Origin: Streptomyces lydicus
GTDB taxonomy: Bacteria > Actinomycetota > Actinomycetes > Streptomycetales > Streptomycetaceae
NCBI RefSeq assembly: GCF_001729485.1
Contig: NZ_CP017157.1
Span: 2,232,001 to 2,296,000, forward strand
Direction of reading: 5' to 3'
DNA length: 64,000 nt
Positions 46,510 through 54,750 of the stretch are shown here, in pieces. The position numbers were made by a program, and so were the translations under genes. The notes beneath the pieces were generated by a model that saw only the letters and a list, made by a program, of their open reading frames with translations, searched no databases and had not been told where the DNA came from. The stretch's first letter is position 1. Each line of letters starts with the position of its first letter.

Positions 46510-48060
46510 GTGGCAGCGGCAGCAGCAACACCAGTCTGGAGTGTCGACCCCCGAACCGGGAAGCGGCGGGAGCAGGTTGCGGTGGAGGCCACAGCCGACG
46601 AGGTGGACGGCGCGGTACGCACCGCCCGCGCCGCCTGCGGCGCGCTCGCCGACCGGTCCACCCGCGCCGCGCTGCTGCGCCGCGCCGCCACGCTCCTCGA
46701 CGAGGCCGGTGAGGCCGTCGTCGGGGTCGCCGACGCCGAGACCGCGCTCGGCCCCGGCCGGCTCACCGGTGAACTGGGCCGCACCACCTACCAGTTGCGC
46801 GCCTTCGCGGACGTCGTCGACGAGGGCGCCTTCCTCGGCGTACTGATCGACCACGCCGACCCCGGTCTCGCCCCGCCCCGGCCCGACCTGCGCCGCTACA
46901 AGATCCCGCTCGGCCCGGTCGCGGTCTACGCGGCCTCCAACTTCCCGCTCGCCTTCTCCGTCCCCGGCGGCGACACCGCCAGCGCCCTCGCCGCCGGCTG
47001 CCCCGTCGTCGTCAAGGCCCACCCCGACCACCCCGCCACCTCCGAGCTGTGCGCCGCGCTGCTGCGCCGCGCCGCCACCGACGTCGGCCTGCCGGCGGGC
47101 GTGGTCAACGTCGTCCACGGCTTCCAGGCCGGCCTCGACCTCGTCCGGCACCCGCTGATCACCGCCGCCGGCTTCACCGGCTCGGTGCGCGGCGGCCGCG
47201 CCCTGTACGACGCGGCCGCGGCCCGCCCGCACCCGATCCCCTTCCACGGCGAACTGGGCAGCCTCAACCCCGTCGTGATCACCGAGGCTGCGGCCGAGGA
47301 ACGCGCCGAGCAGATCGGCGCCGGGCTGGCCGGCTCGATGACCCTCGGCGTCGGCCAGTTCTGCGTCAAGCCCGGCCTGGTCCTCGCGCCCGCGGGAGCC
47401 ACCGGCGACCGGCTGCTGAAGGCGCTGACCGCCGCGGTCAGCGACACCGAGGCGGGGGTCCTGCTCGACCACCGCATGCGCGAGGCGTTCCTCGACGGCG
47501 TCCGTGCCCGTGCCGTACTCCCCGACGTCGAGGCGCCGGTGACCCCGGGCGCGGGCGGCGAACACACCGTCAGCGCCGGCTTCCTCGCCGTACCCGCCGC
47601 CCGCCTCACCGCCGACGGGCCGCACGACCTCCTGCTGGAGGAGTGCTTCGGTCCGGTCACCGTCGTCGCCCGCTACACCGACGAGGCCGAGATCGGCGCC
47701 GTCCTCGCCCGGCTCCCCGGCAACCTCACCGCGACCCTGCAGCTCGGCGACGAGGAGGGCGCCGGCACCGACGGGGCGGGGCGCGGCGCCCGGCTGCTCG
47801 CCGAGGTCACCCCGCTCGCCGGCCGCGTCGTCGTCAACGGCTGGCCCACCGGTGTCGCCGTCGCCCCCGCCCAGCACCACGGCGGCCCCTACCCGGCCAC
47901 CACCTCCACCGCCACCTCCGTCGGCGGCACCGCCGTCGAACGCTGGCTGCGCCCCGTCGCCTACCAGGACACCCCGCCCGCCCTGCTGCCGCCCGAACTG
48001 CGCGAGGACAACCCGCTCGGCCTGCCCCGCCGGGTCGACGGCCGCGCCGAGCACCCGTAG
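46510..48060 (+). CDS. Alpha-ketoglutarate semialdehyde (2,5-dioxovalerate) dehydrogenase
   Basis: A 516-residue NAD(P)-dependent aldehyde dehydrogenase. Motifs are the coenzyme region FPLAFSVPGGDTASALAAGCPVVVKAHP, GFTGSVRGG, the general base Glu in FHGELGSLNPV and the catalytic Cys in GVGQFCVKPGLV (about residue 291). GTG at 46510 follows GGAGGA. With kdgD it would finish the oxidative hexuronate/aldarate pathway by forming alpha-ketoglutarate. The glucarate dehydratase step is not in this window. Confidence 0.85.
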   Translation: MAAAAATPVWSVDPRTGKRREQVAVEATADEVDGAVRTARAACGALADRSTRAALLRRAATLLDEAGEAVVGVADAETALGPGRLTGELGRTTYQLRAFADVVDEGAFLGVLIDHADPGLAPPRPDLRRYKIPLGPVAVYAASNFPLAFSVPGGDTASALAAGCPVVVKAHPDHPATSELCAALLRRAATDVGLPAGVVNVVHGFQAGLDLVRHPLITAAGFTGSVRGGRALYDAAAARPHPIPFHGELGSLNPVVITEAAAEERAEQIGAGLAGSMTLGVGQFCVKPGLVLAPAGATGDRLLKALTAAVSDTEAGVLLDHRMREAFLDGVRARAVLPDVEAPVTPGAGGEHTVSAGFLAVPAARLTADGPHDLLLEECFGPVTVVARYTDEAEIGAVLARLPGNLTATLQLGDEEGAGTDGAGRGARLLAEVTPLAGRVVVNGWPTGVAVAPAQHHGGPYPATTSTATSVGGTAVERWLRPVAYQDTPPALLPPELREDNPLGLPRRVDGRAEHP

Positions 48061-48073
48061 GGCCACCGCCACC

Positions 48074-48673
48074 GTGCACCCCGCCCCCCACGACACCGCC
48101 GTCCGGGTCCGCGCCGCCACCCGCGCGGACCTGGCGGCCATCGCCGCCCTGCACGCCGACGCCGGCGCCGCCCACCACCGGGCCCGCCACCCCCACGCGC
48201 CGTTCGACGCCCCCGCCGAGCACGCCCGCCGGCACGACGCCTGGGCCCGCGTCCTGGACCGCGACGACACCCCGGCGCTGTGCGCCGAACGCCGCGGCAC
48301 CGTCCTCGGCGCCGCCGCCTACCTCCCGCACGCCCCGGCGGCGGGCGGGGACCCGCCCCGCGCCGACCGGCCCCGGCCCACCGTCGAACTCCACCAGCTG
48401 CACGTGGCCCCCGCCCACTGGGGCACCGGCGTCGGCCGCGCCCTGCACACCGCCTGCCTGCACGCCTGGCACACGGCCGGCTACGCCCGGGCCGTCCTCG
48501 ACGTCCAGTGGCACAACCGCCGCGCCCGCGCCTTCTACGCCCGCCTCGGCTGGCACCCCGACCCCGGCCGCCGCCCGCCCCCCGACGCCACCCACCTCAC
48601 CCTGACGCTGGAGCTGTCCCCCCCCGGCCGCACCCGGCGCCGCAGGGCCCTCCCGCCGTGCGATGAGCGGTAG
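48074..48673 (+). CDS. GNAT-family N-acetyltransferase with altered 3' end
   Basis: A 199-residue acetyltransferase with VRVRAATRADLAAIAALH near the N-terminus, the acetyl-CoA motif LHVAPAHWGTGVGRALHTACLHAW and NRRARAFYARLGWHPD. GTG at 48074 is 13 bp after the aldehyde dehydrogenase. The last 122 bp (48547-48668) are repeated at 55387-55506. Relative to that copy there is a 2-bp insertion, so the last dozen or so codons differ (SPPGRTRRRRALPPCDER here). The copy at 55387 probably carries the gene's original end. Substrate unknown. Confidence 0.88.
   Translation: MHPAPHDTAVRVRAATRADLAAIAALHADAGAAHHRARHPHAPFDAPAEHARRHDAWARVLDRDDTPALCAERRGTVLGAAAYLPHAPAAGGDPPRADRPRPTVELHQLHVAPAHWGTGVGRALHTACLHAWHTAGYARAVLDVQWHNRRARAFYARLGWHPDPGRRPPPDATHLTLTLELSPPGRTRRRRALPPCDER
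48547..48668. repeat. Left flanking direct repeat of the island (about 122 bp)
   Basis: Nearly identical to 55387-55506: one 2-bp length difference and one mismatch in the C-run region, otherwise the same from CGGCTGGCACC to CGATGAGC. It lies inside the 3' end of the GNAT gene, as attachment-site copies often do. Confidence 0.93.
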
Positions 48674-48817
48674 TTGCTGTGTCTGGGAAGGACCAGTGGA
48701 CCCGTAGCGGCACGCCTGAGGAACGGCACTTGAAACAGGGCGGGGAAAGAGCGCACCACGCCCGTCTATCCGGGATGAGCAGGCCGGCCGGACTCGATCT
48801 CGCGGACGGGATCAGGG

Positions 48818-50137
48818 TCAGGCGGCGAACCGGGCTGCTCGCTCGCGGAGTTCCTGGGCTTCCGGAACGCCGCTGTAGCGGCGGAGGCGTACGCGCATGT
48901 CCTGGAGGGCGGCCTGGACCCTCACGGAGCGGATGCCGTCCGCGCAGTCGAGGAAGTCTCGCCAGGTCACCAGAGCGCCGTCGACATCGCCTTGGCGGAG
49001 CCGTACGCCACCCAGGTCGGCCAGGACGATGGCGCGGGTGCGGCGGCGGTCGAGGCCGTGGATGTCGAGGGCGAGGTGGAGGTGCTCCTCGGCGGCGTCG
49101 AGGTCGCCGAGGCGCGAGAGGATCATGCCGGATTCGTGGGCCCATCGGCCGGGGGAGTAGTGGGCTGCCCAGGAGTCGCCGCCCGCGGTGGCCGGCTTCC
49201 CAATGGCGGTCTCGGCCATGTCGAGGTGCCTGGTGGCCATGCGACGGTCGTCGTCCTGGGCGGCGGCGTTGGCGAGGGTGGCCTCGTAGTAGGCGACGGC
49301 GCGGGGGTTGTCGAGGTGGCGGCCGTAGTCCACGCAGGCTTCGCCGAGCTGGACGGCCTCGGCCCGGTAGCCCAGGTCGACGCACTGCACGGCGAGCCCC
49401 CGCAGGGCGGTGGCGGACAGCTCCGGATCGCCGGCCTCTGCGGCCAGGCGGAAGGAGTGTGCGTAGTAGCTCTGGGCGAGCCCGCGCAGTTCGGGGGTGT
49501 CGCCTTCGTCCTGGGCCATCCAGCCCGCGAGGTGCACCAGCTGGGAGGTGGCGGCGAACAGCTCGCGGCCGGTGGCCTCGGTGAAGCGGCCCTCCAGCCA
49601 GGGAGCGACGTCCTGAGTGAGGTAGCGCACGGCGAGGTGGCGGGCGTGGCCGCCGCCGAGTTCGGAGGCCGAGTCGCCGAGCGTCTTCACCATGTGGCGC
49701 ACCGCTGCCACTTCGCCCCGGCCGACGCGCAGGCTCCCGGGGGAGGCGCCCTTGGTCCTGCGGGTGATGCTGTCCATGTCGGGCAGGTCGAGGGCGGACA
49801 GGGCGTATCCGCTGGATGCGACGATGAAGTTCCGGCGGTCCACGTCGCTCCTTCCCAGGTGTAGGACTGAGGCCACGGTATCGGTGCGGAGTGCCACCGG
49901 CATGGCCTCCGGAAGGTTGATCGCCTCCGGATCCAGTTCCAGCACCTGGGCGAGGTAGGGCCACCAGTGGTCCGGGGTGCGTTCGCCCTCGATCCAGCGC
50001 CGGGCATGCTGCCGTTGCAGACGACGCGGATCGCCGCTCTCAGCCAGCCCCAGAGCGCGTGCCAACTCTGAGGGCCCCCAGCCGCGTTCCTGGCACGCCT
50101 GCTTGATCAGATCCGCGACGGCCGGGTTCTTCGGCAC
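48818..50137 (-). CDS. XRE-family regulator with TPR-like C-terminal domain
   Basis: A 439-residue protein. The N-terminal HTH spans about residues 1-60 (LIKQACQERGWGPSELARALGLAE...ARRWIEGERTPDHWWPYLAQVLEL). The rest is helical with TPR-like repeats (AAEAGDPELSATALRGLAVQCVDLG, then ATRHLDMAETAIG, DLDAAEEHLHLALDIHG). This architecture is common in Streptomyces regulators next to accessory operons. It is divergent from the five-gene operon with a 176-bp shared promoter region, so it is the likely local regulator. A set of 10-bp repeats lies just upstream of its start. Confidence 0.9.
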   Translation of the reverse strand: MPKNPAVADLIKQACQERGWGPSELARALGLAESGDPRRLQRQHARRWIEGERTPDHWWPYLAQVLELDPEAINLPEAMPVALRTDTVASVLHLGRSDVDRRNFIVASSGYALSALDLPDMDSITRRTKGASPGSLRVGRGEVAAVRHMVKTLGDSASELGGGHARHLAVRYLTQDVAPWLEGRFTEATGRELFAATSQLVHLAGWMAQDEGDTPELRGLAQSYYAHSFRLAAEAGDPELSATALRGLAVQCVDLGYRAEAVQLGEACVDYGRHLDNPRAVAYYEATLANAAAQDDDRRMATRHLDMAETAIGKPATAGGDSWAAHYSPGRWAHESGMILSRLGDLDAAEEHLHLALDIHGLDRRRTRAIVLADLGGVRLRQGDVDGALVTWRDFLDCADGIRSVRVQAALQDMRVRLRRYSGVPEAQELRERAARFAA

Positions 50138-50156
50138 CCCGTCACCCTCCCCACCT

Positions 50157-50186
50157 GGATTACGCGGGATTACGCAGGACTACATC
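50157..50186. promoter_or_regulatory. Three phased 10-bp repeats upstream of the XRE gene
   Basis: GGATTACGCG, GGATTACGCA and GGACTACATC abut at 50157-50186, 20 bp upstream of the XRE ATG and in the divergent promoter region. A 10-bp period puts each unit on the same face of the helix, as expected for cooperative operator binding. A palindrome CAGGA-N5-TCCTG overlaps the last unit (50175-50189). Confidence 0.6.
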
Positions 50187-50249
50187 CTGGGCCCTGTCCC
50201 GGGACCGCGGATCGCCGTTCACTGAACATCACCCCTTGGATCTCCGAAT

Positions 50250-50263
50250 GGCCCGAACGGGCC
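50250..50263. promoter_or_regulatory. 14-bp perfect palindrome in the divergent promoter region
   Basis: GGCCCG-AA-CGGGCC lies 51 bp before the start of the operon's first gene. It could be an operator or a short leader hairpin. Confidence 0.4.
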
Positions 50264-50313
50264 CTGTGCAGCGGCCTGTTCGAGCTTGTCCGGACGCGTG
50301 AGAGGAACCACCG

Positions 50314-50643
50314 GTGACGACGACCGACCAGTACCACCCCACCCGCAGGACCGCACCCTCGACGGTGGATGAATCGGCGCAGAGCGCCACGGCCCACGAG
50401 GTGTCCGCGAGCGCCTCCCGGCCGACGACCCCGATCGTCCAAGGGCTGGCCCTTCTGGACAAGGACCCCCGCTATGACCGGCGGACCGGGCACGCGGCCC
50501 TCTTGGTAGACGTCTGCTTCCTCGATGGCACGAAGACCACCGCGAAGCTCGAACTGGACCCAGGACGGGTCCAGTTGCTGAGCATGCAGCTGGAGCGAGC
50601 CATCGCCCTGCGCGAGGCGGCAGGCAAGGAGGAGTCCGAGTGA
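50314..50643 (+). CDS. Small hypothetical protein, first gene of island operon
   Basis: A 109-residue soluble protein. The first 40 residues are Thr/Ser/Ala-rich and probably disordered. The C-terminal part (GLALLDKDPRYDRRTGHAALLVDVCFLDGT and LELDPGRVQLLSMQLERAIALREAAG) looks like a small folded domain. GTG at 50314 follows AGAGGA. Its stop overlaps the GTG of the next gene. It is not recognised; the position makes it part of the island system. Confidence 0.75.
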   Translation: MTTTDQYHPTRRTAPSTVDESAQSATAHEVSASASRPTTPIVQGLALLDKDPRYDRRTGHAALLVDVCFLDGTKTTAKLELDPGRVQLLSMQLERAIALREAAGKEESE

Positions 50644-50933
50644 ACCGGACTGTCTCGTCCGACCCGCTCGGAAATGCCCTGACCTGGGTGTGGGCGCTCG
50701 GTACGGCAGCCGGGCTCGCCATGGTCGGCGTGCTCGCCCAGGGCGAGTCCCCGACTGTGCCGGGCTCCCTGGCGCACCCCTCGCTCAACGTCGATGACGC
50801 TGCTCCGTACGACGCCGCTGAACAGACCGCCCTGGCCCTGACTTCCTCCAACGGGGCCACCCCGCTTCTTGAGGCAGACACGACAACGCCTCGTCGGCAC
50901 GCGTGCTCTGCGCACCCTACGAGGGGAAGCTGA
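50640..50933 (+). CDS. Single-span membrane protein, island operon
   Basis: A 97-residue protein with one hydrophobic helix (ALTWVWALGTAAGLAMVGVL, about residues 13-32) and a polar remainder. GTG at 50640 overlaps the preceding stop, and its TGA shares one base with the ATG of the kinase-fusion gene, so it is tightly coupled on both sides. It could tether or sense at the membrane. No family is recognised. Confidence 0.65.
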   Translation: MNRTVSSDPLGNALTWVWALGTAAGLAMVGVLAQGESPTVPGSLAHPSLNVDDAAPYDAAEQTALALTSSNGATPLLEADTTTPRRHACSAHPTRGS

Positions 50934-52834
50934 TGATCAGCCAGCTCAAAAGTGATACGCAGCCCCATCCCGTGTCGGTCGCGTTCAGCGGCCCCGACAA
51001 CACTGGGAAGACCAAGCAGATCGGAATCCTCGCCCGCCGCATGAGCGTCGGCGCCACCTCGGCGGGGCCCCTCGACCACTACGACCGGCGCTGGGCCGCC
51101 ATCAAGGCCGACGGCATGAGCCGCTGGTGGTTCGAGACCGGACCGGTACAGGAGGTCTGCGACGTCCTCGCCACCTCCTACCTGGAGCGCTCCCGCCGTC
51201 CGTTCTCGGCGCCGGTGCGGCTCCTCGACCGGGGCATCCCGATGCTGGAGGCATCCGTCGCGGCCACTGTCGCCGTCCGGGAGAACCTGGCCGCTTCGCA
51301 GGCGGCTGATCGTGCCCGCTGCCTCCTGGCCCCATACGAGGCCGATCTCCGGACCGCGGAAGCCGGCGAATGCGCCCTCCTGCTCCTGCACTGCGAGGAC
51401 GAAGGCACCCGCCGGAGCCTGTCCCACGAGGCCGGCGTCACCGATATCTACGCGGCCTATCAGCGTGTCCTCCATGAGCAGATCAACCGGCTCACTGCGG
51501 AGGGCCGGTTCGCCATGACGATGCACATCGGCGACCGGCCGACCGTCACCGTCCAGGACGAGGTCCGTCGGCTCCTGGCACCACTGCACCCTGCCATCCC
51601 CGGCCGGGCGATGGCAGGCGTGCACGTCACCGCGCTCGGTGGCATGTCGGAGAGCGGCAAGAGCACGGCCGGCGAGTACTTACGCACGCACCACGGGTAC
51701 GCCCGTCTCAAGATCGGCTACCTGATCCAGGACGCGGCCACCCGGGCGGGCATCGCTGACCCGTACCGGCTGGACCCGGTCGTGCAGGCCGAGCTCATCG
51801 TGGATGCCCTGGACCGATACTGCGAGGCGCACCACTTCCTGGACTCCGTCAGCGTCGAGTCCCTGCACGACTTCGACTCGACGGCTGAGCTCGCCAGGAT
51901 GCTCGGATCCCAGCTCACCATCGCCTACCTGGACGTCTTCGCAGCCGTCCGCGCACAGCGTGGCACCGCAGGCGCACGGGACGTTGCCGACCGTGACGTG
52001 GTCAAGAGCGCTCGGGGCGCAGACAAGATCGCCTCCATCGCCCAGGAGGTCATCGGCAACGACGGACCGCGCCTGGAGCTGGAGCGAAGACTGGACCGCA
52101 TGGCGCTGGCCCACAAGTGGCCCGAGCATCGGCCGAGCACCATGCCGGTCAACGCGCTGGGTCTGCCGGTACACCTGGAGTCCTATCTCTCCGAACTTCT
52201 CGACCGCCTGACTGGGCCGAGCCCGTTGATCGACCTGCTGGCCGTCACCGGCAGCGGCGCCCGTGGCAAGTACCAGCACGACTGGAGCGACCTCGACGTG
52301 TTCGTTGTCGCCGGCGTCGACTCCCTGGGCGGGATGCGGCGTGTGCTGGCCGACCTGGAAGCCGAACTCGGAGGCGTCAAGCTCGGGCTGACCGTGCTCA
52401 CCCGCGCGGAGTGCCGGGCAGGAGCCGTCACCTCCAGGCTCGTGCACGTCCTGGCGCTCATCGGGAGCGGTGGCCTCGTCCCGCTGTGGTGCGCTGCCGG
52501 ACTTGCCCTGCCTGCTCCGGACACGGATACCGACATCGACGTGAGCCTGCGCGACGGAATCCAGGCCGCCATAGAGATCCGTCGTCAGCTCCTGAAGGGT
52601 TCGCCCGACCTCCGCGACCTGTACAAGGTCACCGCACTCCTGGCGAAGATCCAACTGCGGTTCCGCGGGATCGAGCGCCCAGCTGACAACGACGCCCTGC
52701 GGGTACTCGTCGAAGCCGGGCACCAGGACACGGGCATGGTCGCAGCGGCCCGCACCGAACGGGCTGCCGCCGACGAGTTGGCCATGGTCGTCCTGCGGAG
52801 CTGGCTGGCCACTCTTCCCGGGGACATGACGTGA
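50933..52834 (+). CDS. Fusion of two P-loop kinase domains and a nucleotidyltransferase domain
   Basis: A 633-residue protein. Domain 1 (about 10-215) is thymidylate-kinase-like: Walker A FSGPDNTGKTKQIG and the DR motif LLDRGIPMLEASVA. Domain 2 (about 230-400) has Walker A ALGGMSESGKSTAGEYL and resembles small NMP/CoA-type kinases. Domain 3 (about 430-633) is a MNT/NTP_transf_2-type nucleotidyltransferase with GSGARGKYQHDWSDLDVFVV, giving the G-S and D-x-D catalytic residues. ATG at 50933 follows AGGGGAAG. Leu at 51680-51682 is encoded by TTA, so expression should depend on bldA tRNA. Substrates are unknown. Confidence 0.85.
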   Translation: MISQLKSDTQPHPVSVAFSGPDNTGKTKQIGILARRMSVGATSAGPLDHYDRRWAAIKADGMSRWWFETGPVQEVCDVLATSYLERSRRPFSAPVRLLDRGIPMLEASVAATVAVRENLAASQAADRARCLLAPYEADLRTAEAGECALLLLHCEDEGTRRSLSHEAGVTDIYAAYQRVLHEQINRLTAEGRFAMTMHIGDRPTVTVQDEVRRLLAPLHPAIPGRAMAGVHVTALGGMSESGKSTAGEYLRTHHGYARLKIGYLIQDAATRAGIADPYRLDPVVQAELIVDALDRYCEAHHFLDSVSVESLHDFDSTAELARMLGSQLTIAYLDVFAAVRAQRGTAGARDVADRDVVKSARGADKIASIAQEVIGNDGPRLELERRLDRMALAHKWPEHRPSTMPVNALGLPVHLESYLSELLDRLTGPSPLIDLLAVTGSGARGKYQHDWSDLDVFVVAGVDSLGGMRRVLADLEAELGGVKLGLTVLTRAECRAGAVTSRLVHVLALIGSGGLVPLWCAAGLALPAPDTDTDIDVSLRDGIQAAIEIRRQLLKGSPDLRDLYKVTALLAKIQLRFRGIERPADNDALRVLVEAGHQDTGMVAAARTERAAADELAMVVLRSWLATLPGDMT

Positions 52835-54720
52835 GCATGGGCGACCGGCCAAGGGCGTCGAGCACGGCCACCTTCTACAAGGAGGCCACCACCCGTGAGG
52901 CGGCCGAAGCCGAAGCCAAGGGCTGGACGAAGCTCGTCCCGCGTCTCCAGGTTCCGGCCCTGCGGGGGCGTCTGCCGCTGCCGGACCGGCACCTGCTGGC
53001 GTACGAGGACGTCTTCGCCAGCGGGCGATGCGACCTGCTGCTCGGCGACGTGATCGCCCTGGCCGACCGCGACCCGGCCTTGCTGCCGCGCCTGGCCCGC
53101 CTCGTTGACGGCGTATGCCACGACCTGCGGGCCGCGGCCTCCGAAACCGGGCAGGTGGTCCCCCTCGCCGAGTGCGTGCCCGCCCTCTACCTCGACCGCA
53201 TCCGCCCCGGCGGACGCCTCGACCGCTGGTACCTGCTGCGGGACCTGCCGTTCACCCTGCCCCACGCCGATGTGACCCTCACCGTCGAGGAGTTGGCCGA
53301 CTACACCGTCACCGCCAACGGCCGGCCGCTCACGCTGAACGTCGCCGCCGTCGTCGACAGCGCCCGTCACGCCCTCGTCCCCGATCGGCGCTGGCTGGCC
53401 GGGCTGACGCAGGGCGACCCCACAGAACCCAACATCGCCGACCCGCTGTGCTGGCTCGACTTCGAATGCGCCGGTCGCAACACTGCTGCAGGCGAAGCCG
53501 CCAACCTCCTCTGGTACCTGATGGCCATGGGCGGCTGGCTCGTCCCCCGCTACCAGCCCGACGTCTACGCCCGCACCCTGCGCCTGGCCTTGCCGACCCG
53601 GACCAGCCCCCGCATCGACCACCTGGAACTGCACGCCGCCGCGCGGCATATCGACATCCAGTACTCCTGGAACACCGGCCCCGGCCGCCACGCCGCCATC
53701 AAGAGAGCGCTGCACGGGCTCTGCGCCCAAGGCGGCATCGGCATGGACGAACTCCGTGCCTTCCTCGCCCTTCGCATCCTCGGAGTCATCCCGGCCGGTC
53801 GGCTGACCGGACACGACCTGCTGCTCGTCCTGATCAAGCTCGCCGAGAGCCAGGACCCCGCAACCAGCCTCGACGCCTTCTTCACCACCGTACCGGCCCC
53901 TCATTCCGACCCCGGCGAATGGAGCCGCAATGCCCCGCACCTTCTTGAGACCGCACTGCAGAGCCGGCCACTGCAAGGCCGGACCGCTCTCGTCACAGGT
54001 GGCGCCACCGGAATCGGCGCCGAGATCAGCCGCGCACTGGCCGCCGCCGGAGCCATCGTGGCCATCAACCACCTCGGCCAGGAGCGGGAAGCGCAAGCCC
54101 TCGTCGCCGCCTTCGACCGCGGCGGAAGCCTGGGAGTCGCGATCAATGCCGACCTGACCGACCCCGACGCCGTCCATGCGATGACCGACCGGGTCCGTGC
54201 GGAGGCGGGGTCGATCGACATCCTCGTGAACAACGCCGGCGCCTACCCCCGAGTCTCCTGGAGGGACACCGACGAGGACGCCTGGAACCACTCCCTCGGC
54301 GTGAATCTCACCGCCCACTACCGCGCATGCCACGCGGTGACCCCCGGCATGGTTGAACGCCGCTGGGGCCGGATCGTCAATATCGGCAGCGTCAACGCCC
54401 GGGCGGGCCGGATCAACCTCGTCGCCTACAGCACCGCGAAGGCCGGCCTCCTGGGCCTCACCCGTTCCCTCGCCCGCGAACTGGGCCCGTACGGGGTCTG
54501 CGTCAACACGGTCCTGCCCGGCGCCATCCAAGTCGGGGCCGAGACCGTGGTCCCCGCCCGCCATCGTGTCCGTCCGGAGGACCAGATCAAACGCCAGTGT
54601 GTTCCCCGCCGTGGACGGCCCGAAGACGTGGCGGCCCTGGTGGCATTCCTCGTCGGGCCCACCGCGTCGTTCATCACGGGACAATCCGTCCACGTCGACG
54701 GCGGCTGGCTGCTGCACTGA
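52831..54720 (+). CDS. APH-like kinase fused to a short-chain dehydrogenase/reductase
   Basis: A 629-residue two-domain protein. The N-terminal 370 residues look like an aminoglycoside phosphotransferase/choline-kinase fold: Lys and Glu in FYKEATTREAAEAEAKGW, the catalytic loop QGDPTEPNI and the metal motif LDFECAG. The C-terminal 245 residues are a FabG-like SDR: TGGATGIGAEI, NNAGAYPR, a catalytic Ser in NIGSVNA and YSTAK. GTG at 52831 overlaps the preceding stop. A small-molecule phosphorylation plus ketone/alcohol redox step is implied. No characterised protein with this fusion is recalled. Confidence 0.85.
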   Translation: MSMGDRPRASSTATFYKEATTREAAEAEAKGWTKLVPRLQVPALRGRLPLPDRHLLAYEDVFASGRCDLLLGDVIALADRDPALLPRLARLVDGVCHDLRAAASETGQVVPLAECVPALYLDRIRPGGRLDRWYLLRDLPFTLPHADVTLTVEELADYTVTANGRPLTLNVAAVVDSARHALVPDRRWLAGLTQGDPTEPNIADPLCWLDFECAGRNTAAGEAANLLWYLMAMGGWLVPRYQPDVYARTLRLALPTRTSPRIDHLELHAAARHIDIQYSWNTGPGRHAAIKRALHGLCAQGGIGMDELRAFLALRILGVIPAGRLTGHDLLLVLIKLAESQDPATSLDAFFTTVPAPHSDPGEWSRNAPHLLETALQSRPLQGRTALVTGGATGIGAEISRALAAAGAIVAINHLGQEREAQALVAAFDRGGSLGVAINADLTDPDAVHAMTDRVRAEAGSIDILVNNAGAYPRVSWRDTDEDAWNHSLGVNLTAHYRACHAVTPGMVERRWGRIVNIGSVNARAGRINLVAYSTAKAGLLGLTRSLARELGPYGVCVNTVLPGAIQVGAETVVPARHRVRPEDQIKRQCVPRRGRPEDVAALVAFLVGPTASFITGQSVHVDGGWLLH

Positions 54721-54750
54721 GAACGTCAATAAGCAAGGAGACAAAGCCCA

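Noticed and set aside
48547..48668. tRNA gene as the integration site of the island
   Set aside because: The repeat is protein-coding (GNAT 3' end) and shows no cloverleaf or CCA-end pattern.
48669..48817. Small plus-strand gene starting GTG 48679
   Set aside because: The frame runs antisense through the XRE gene and has no ribosome site or family similarity. The 149 bp look like non-coding border sequence.
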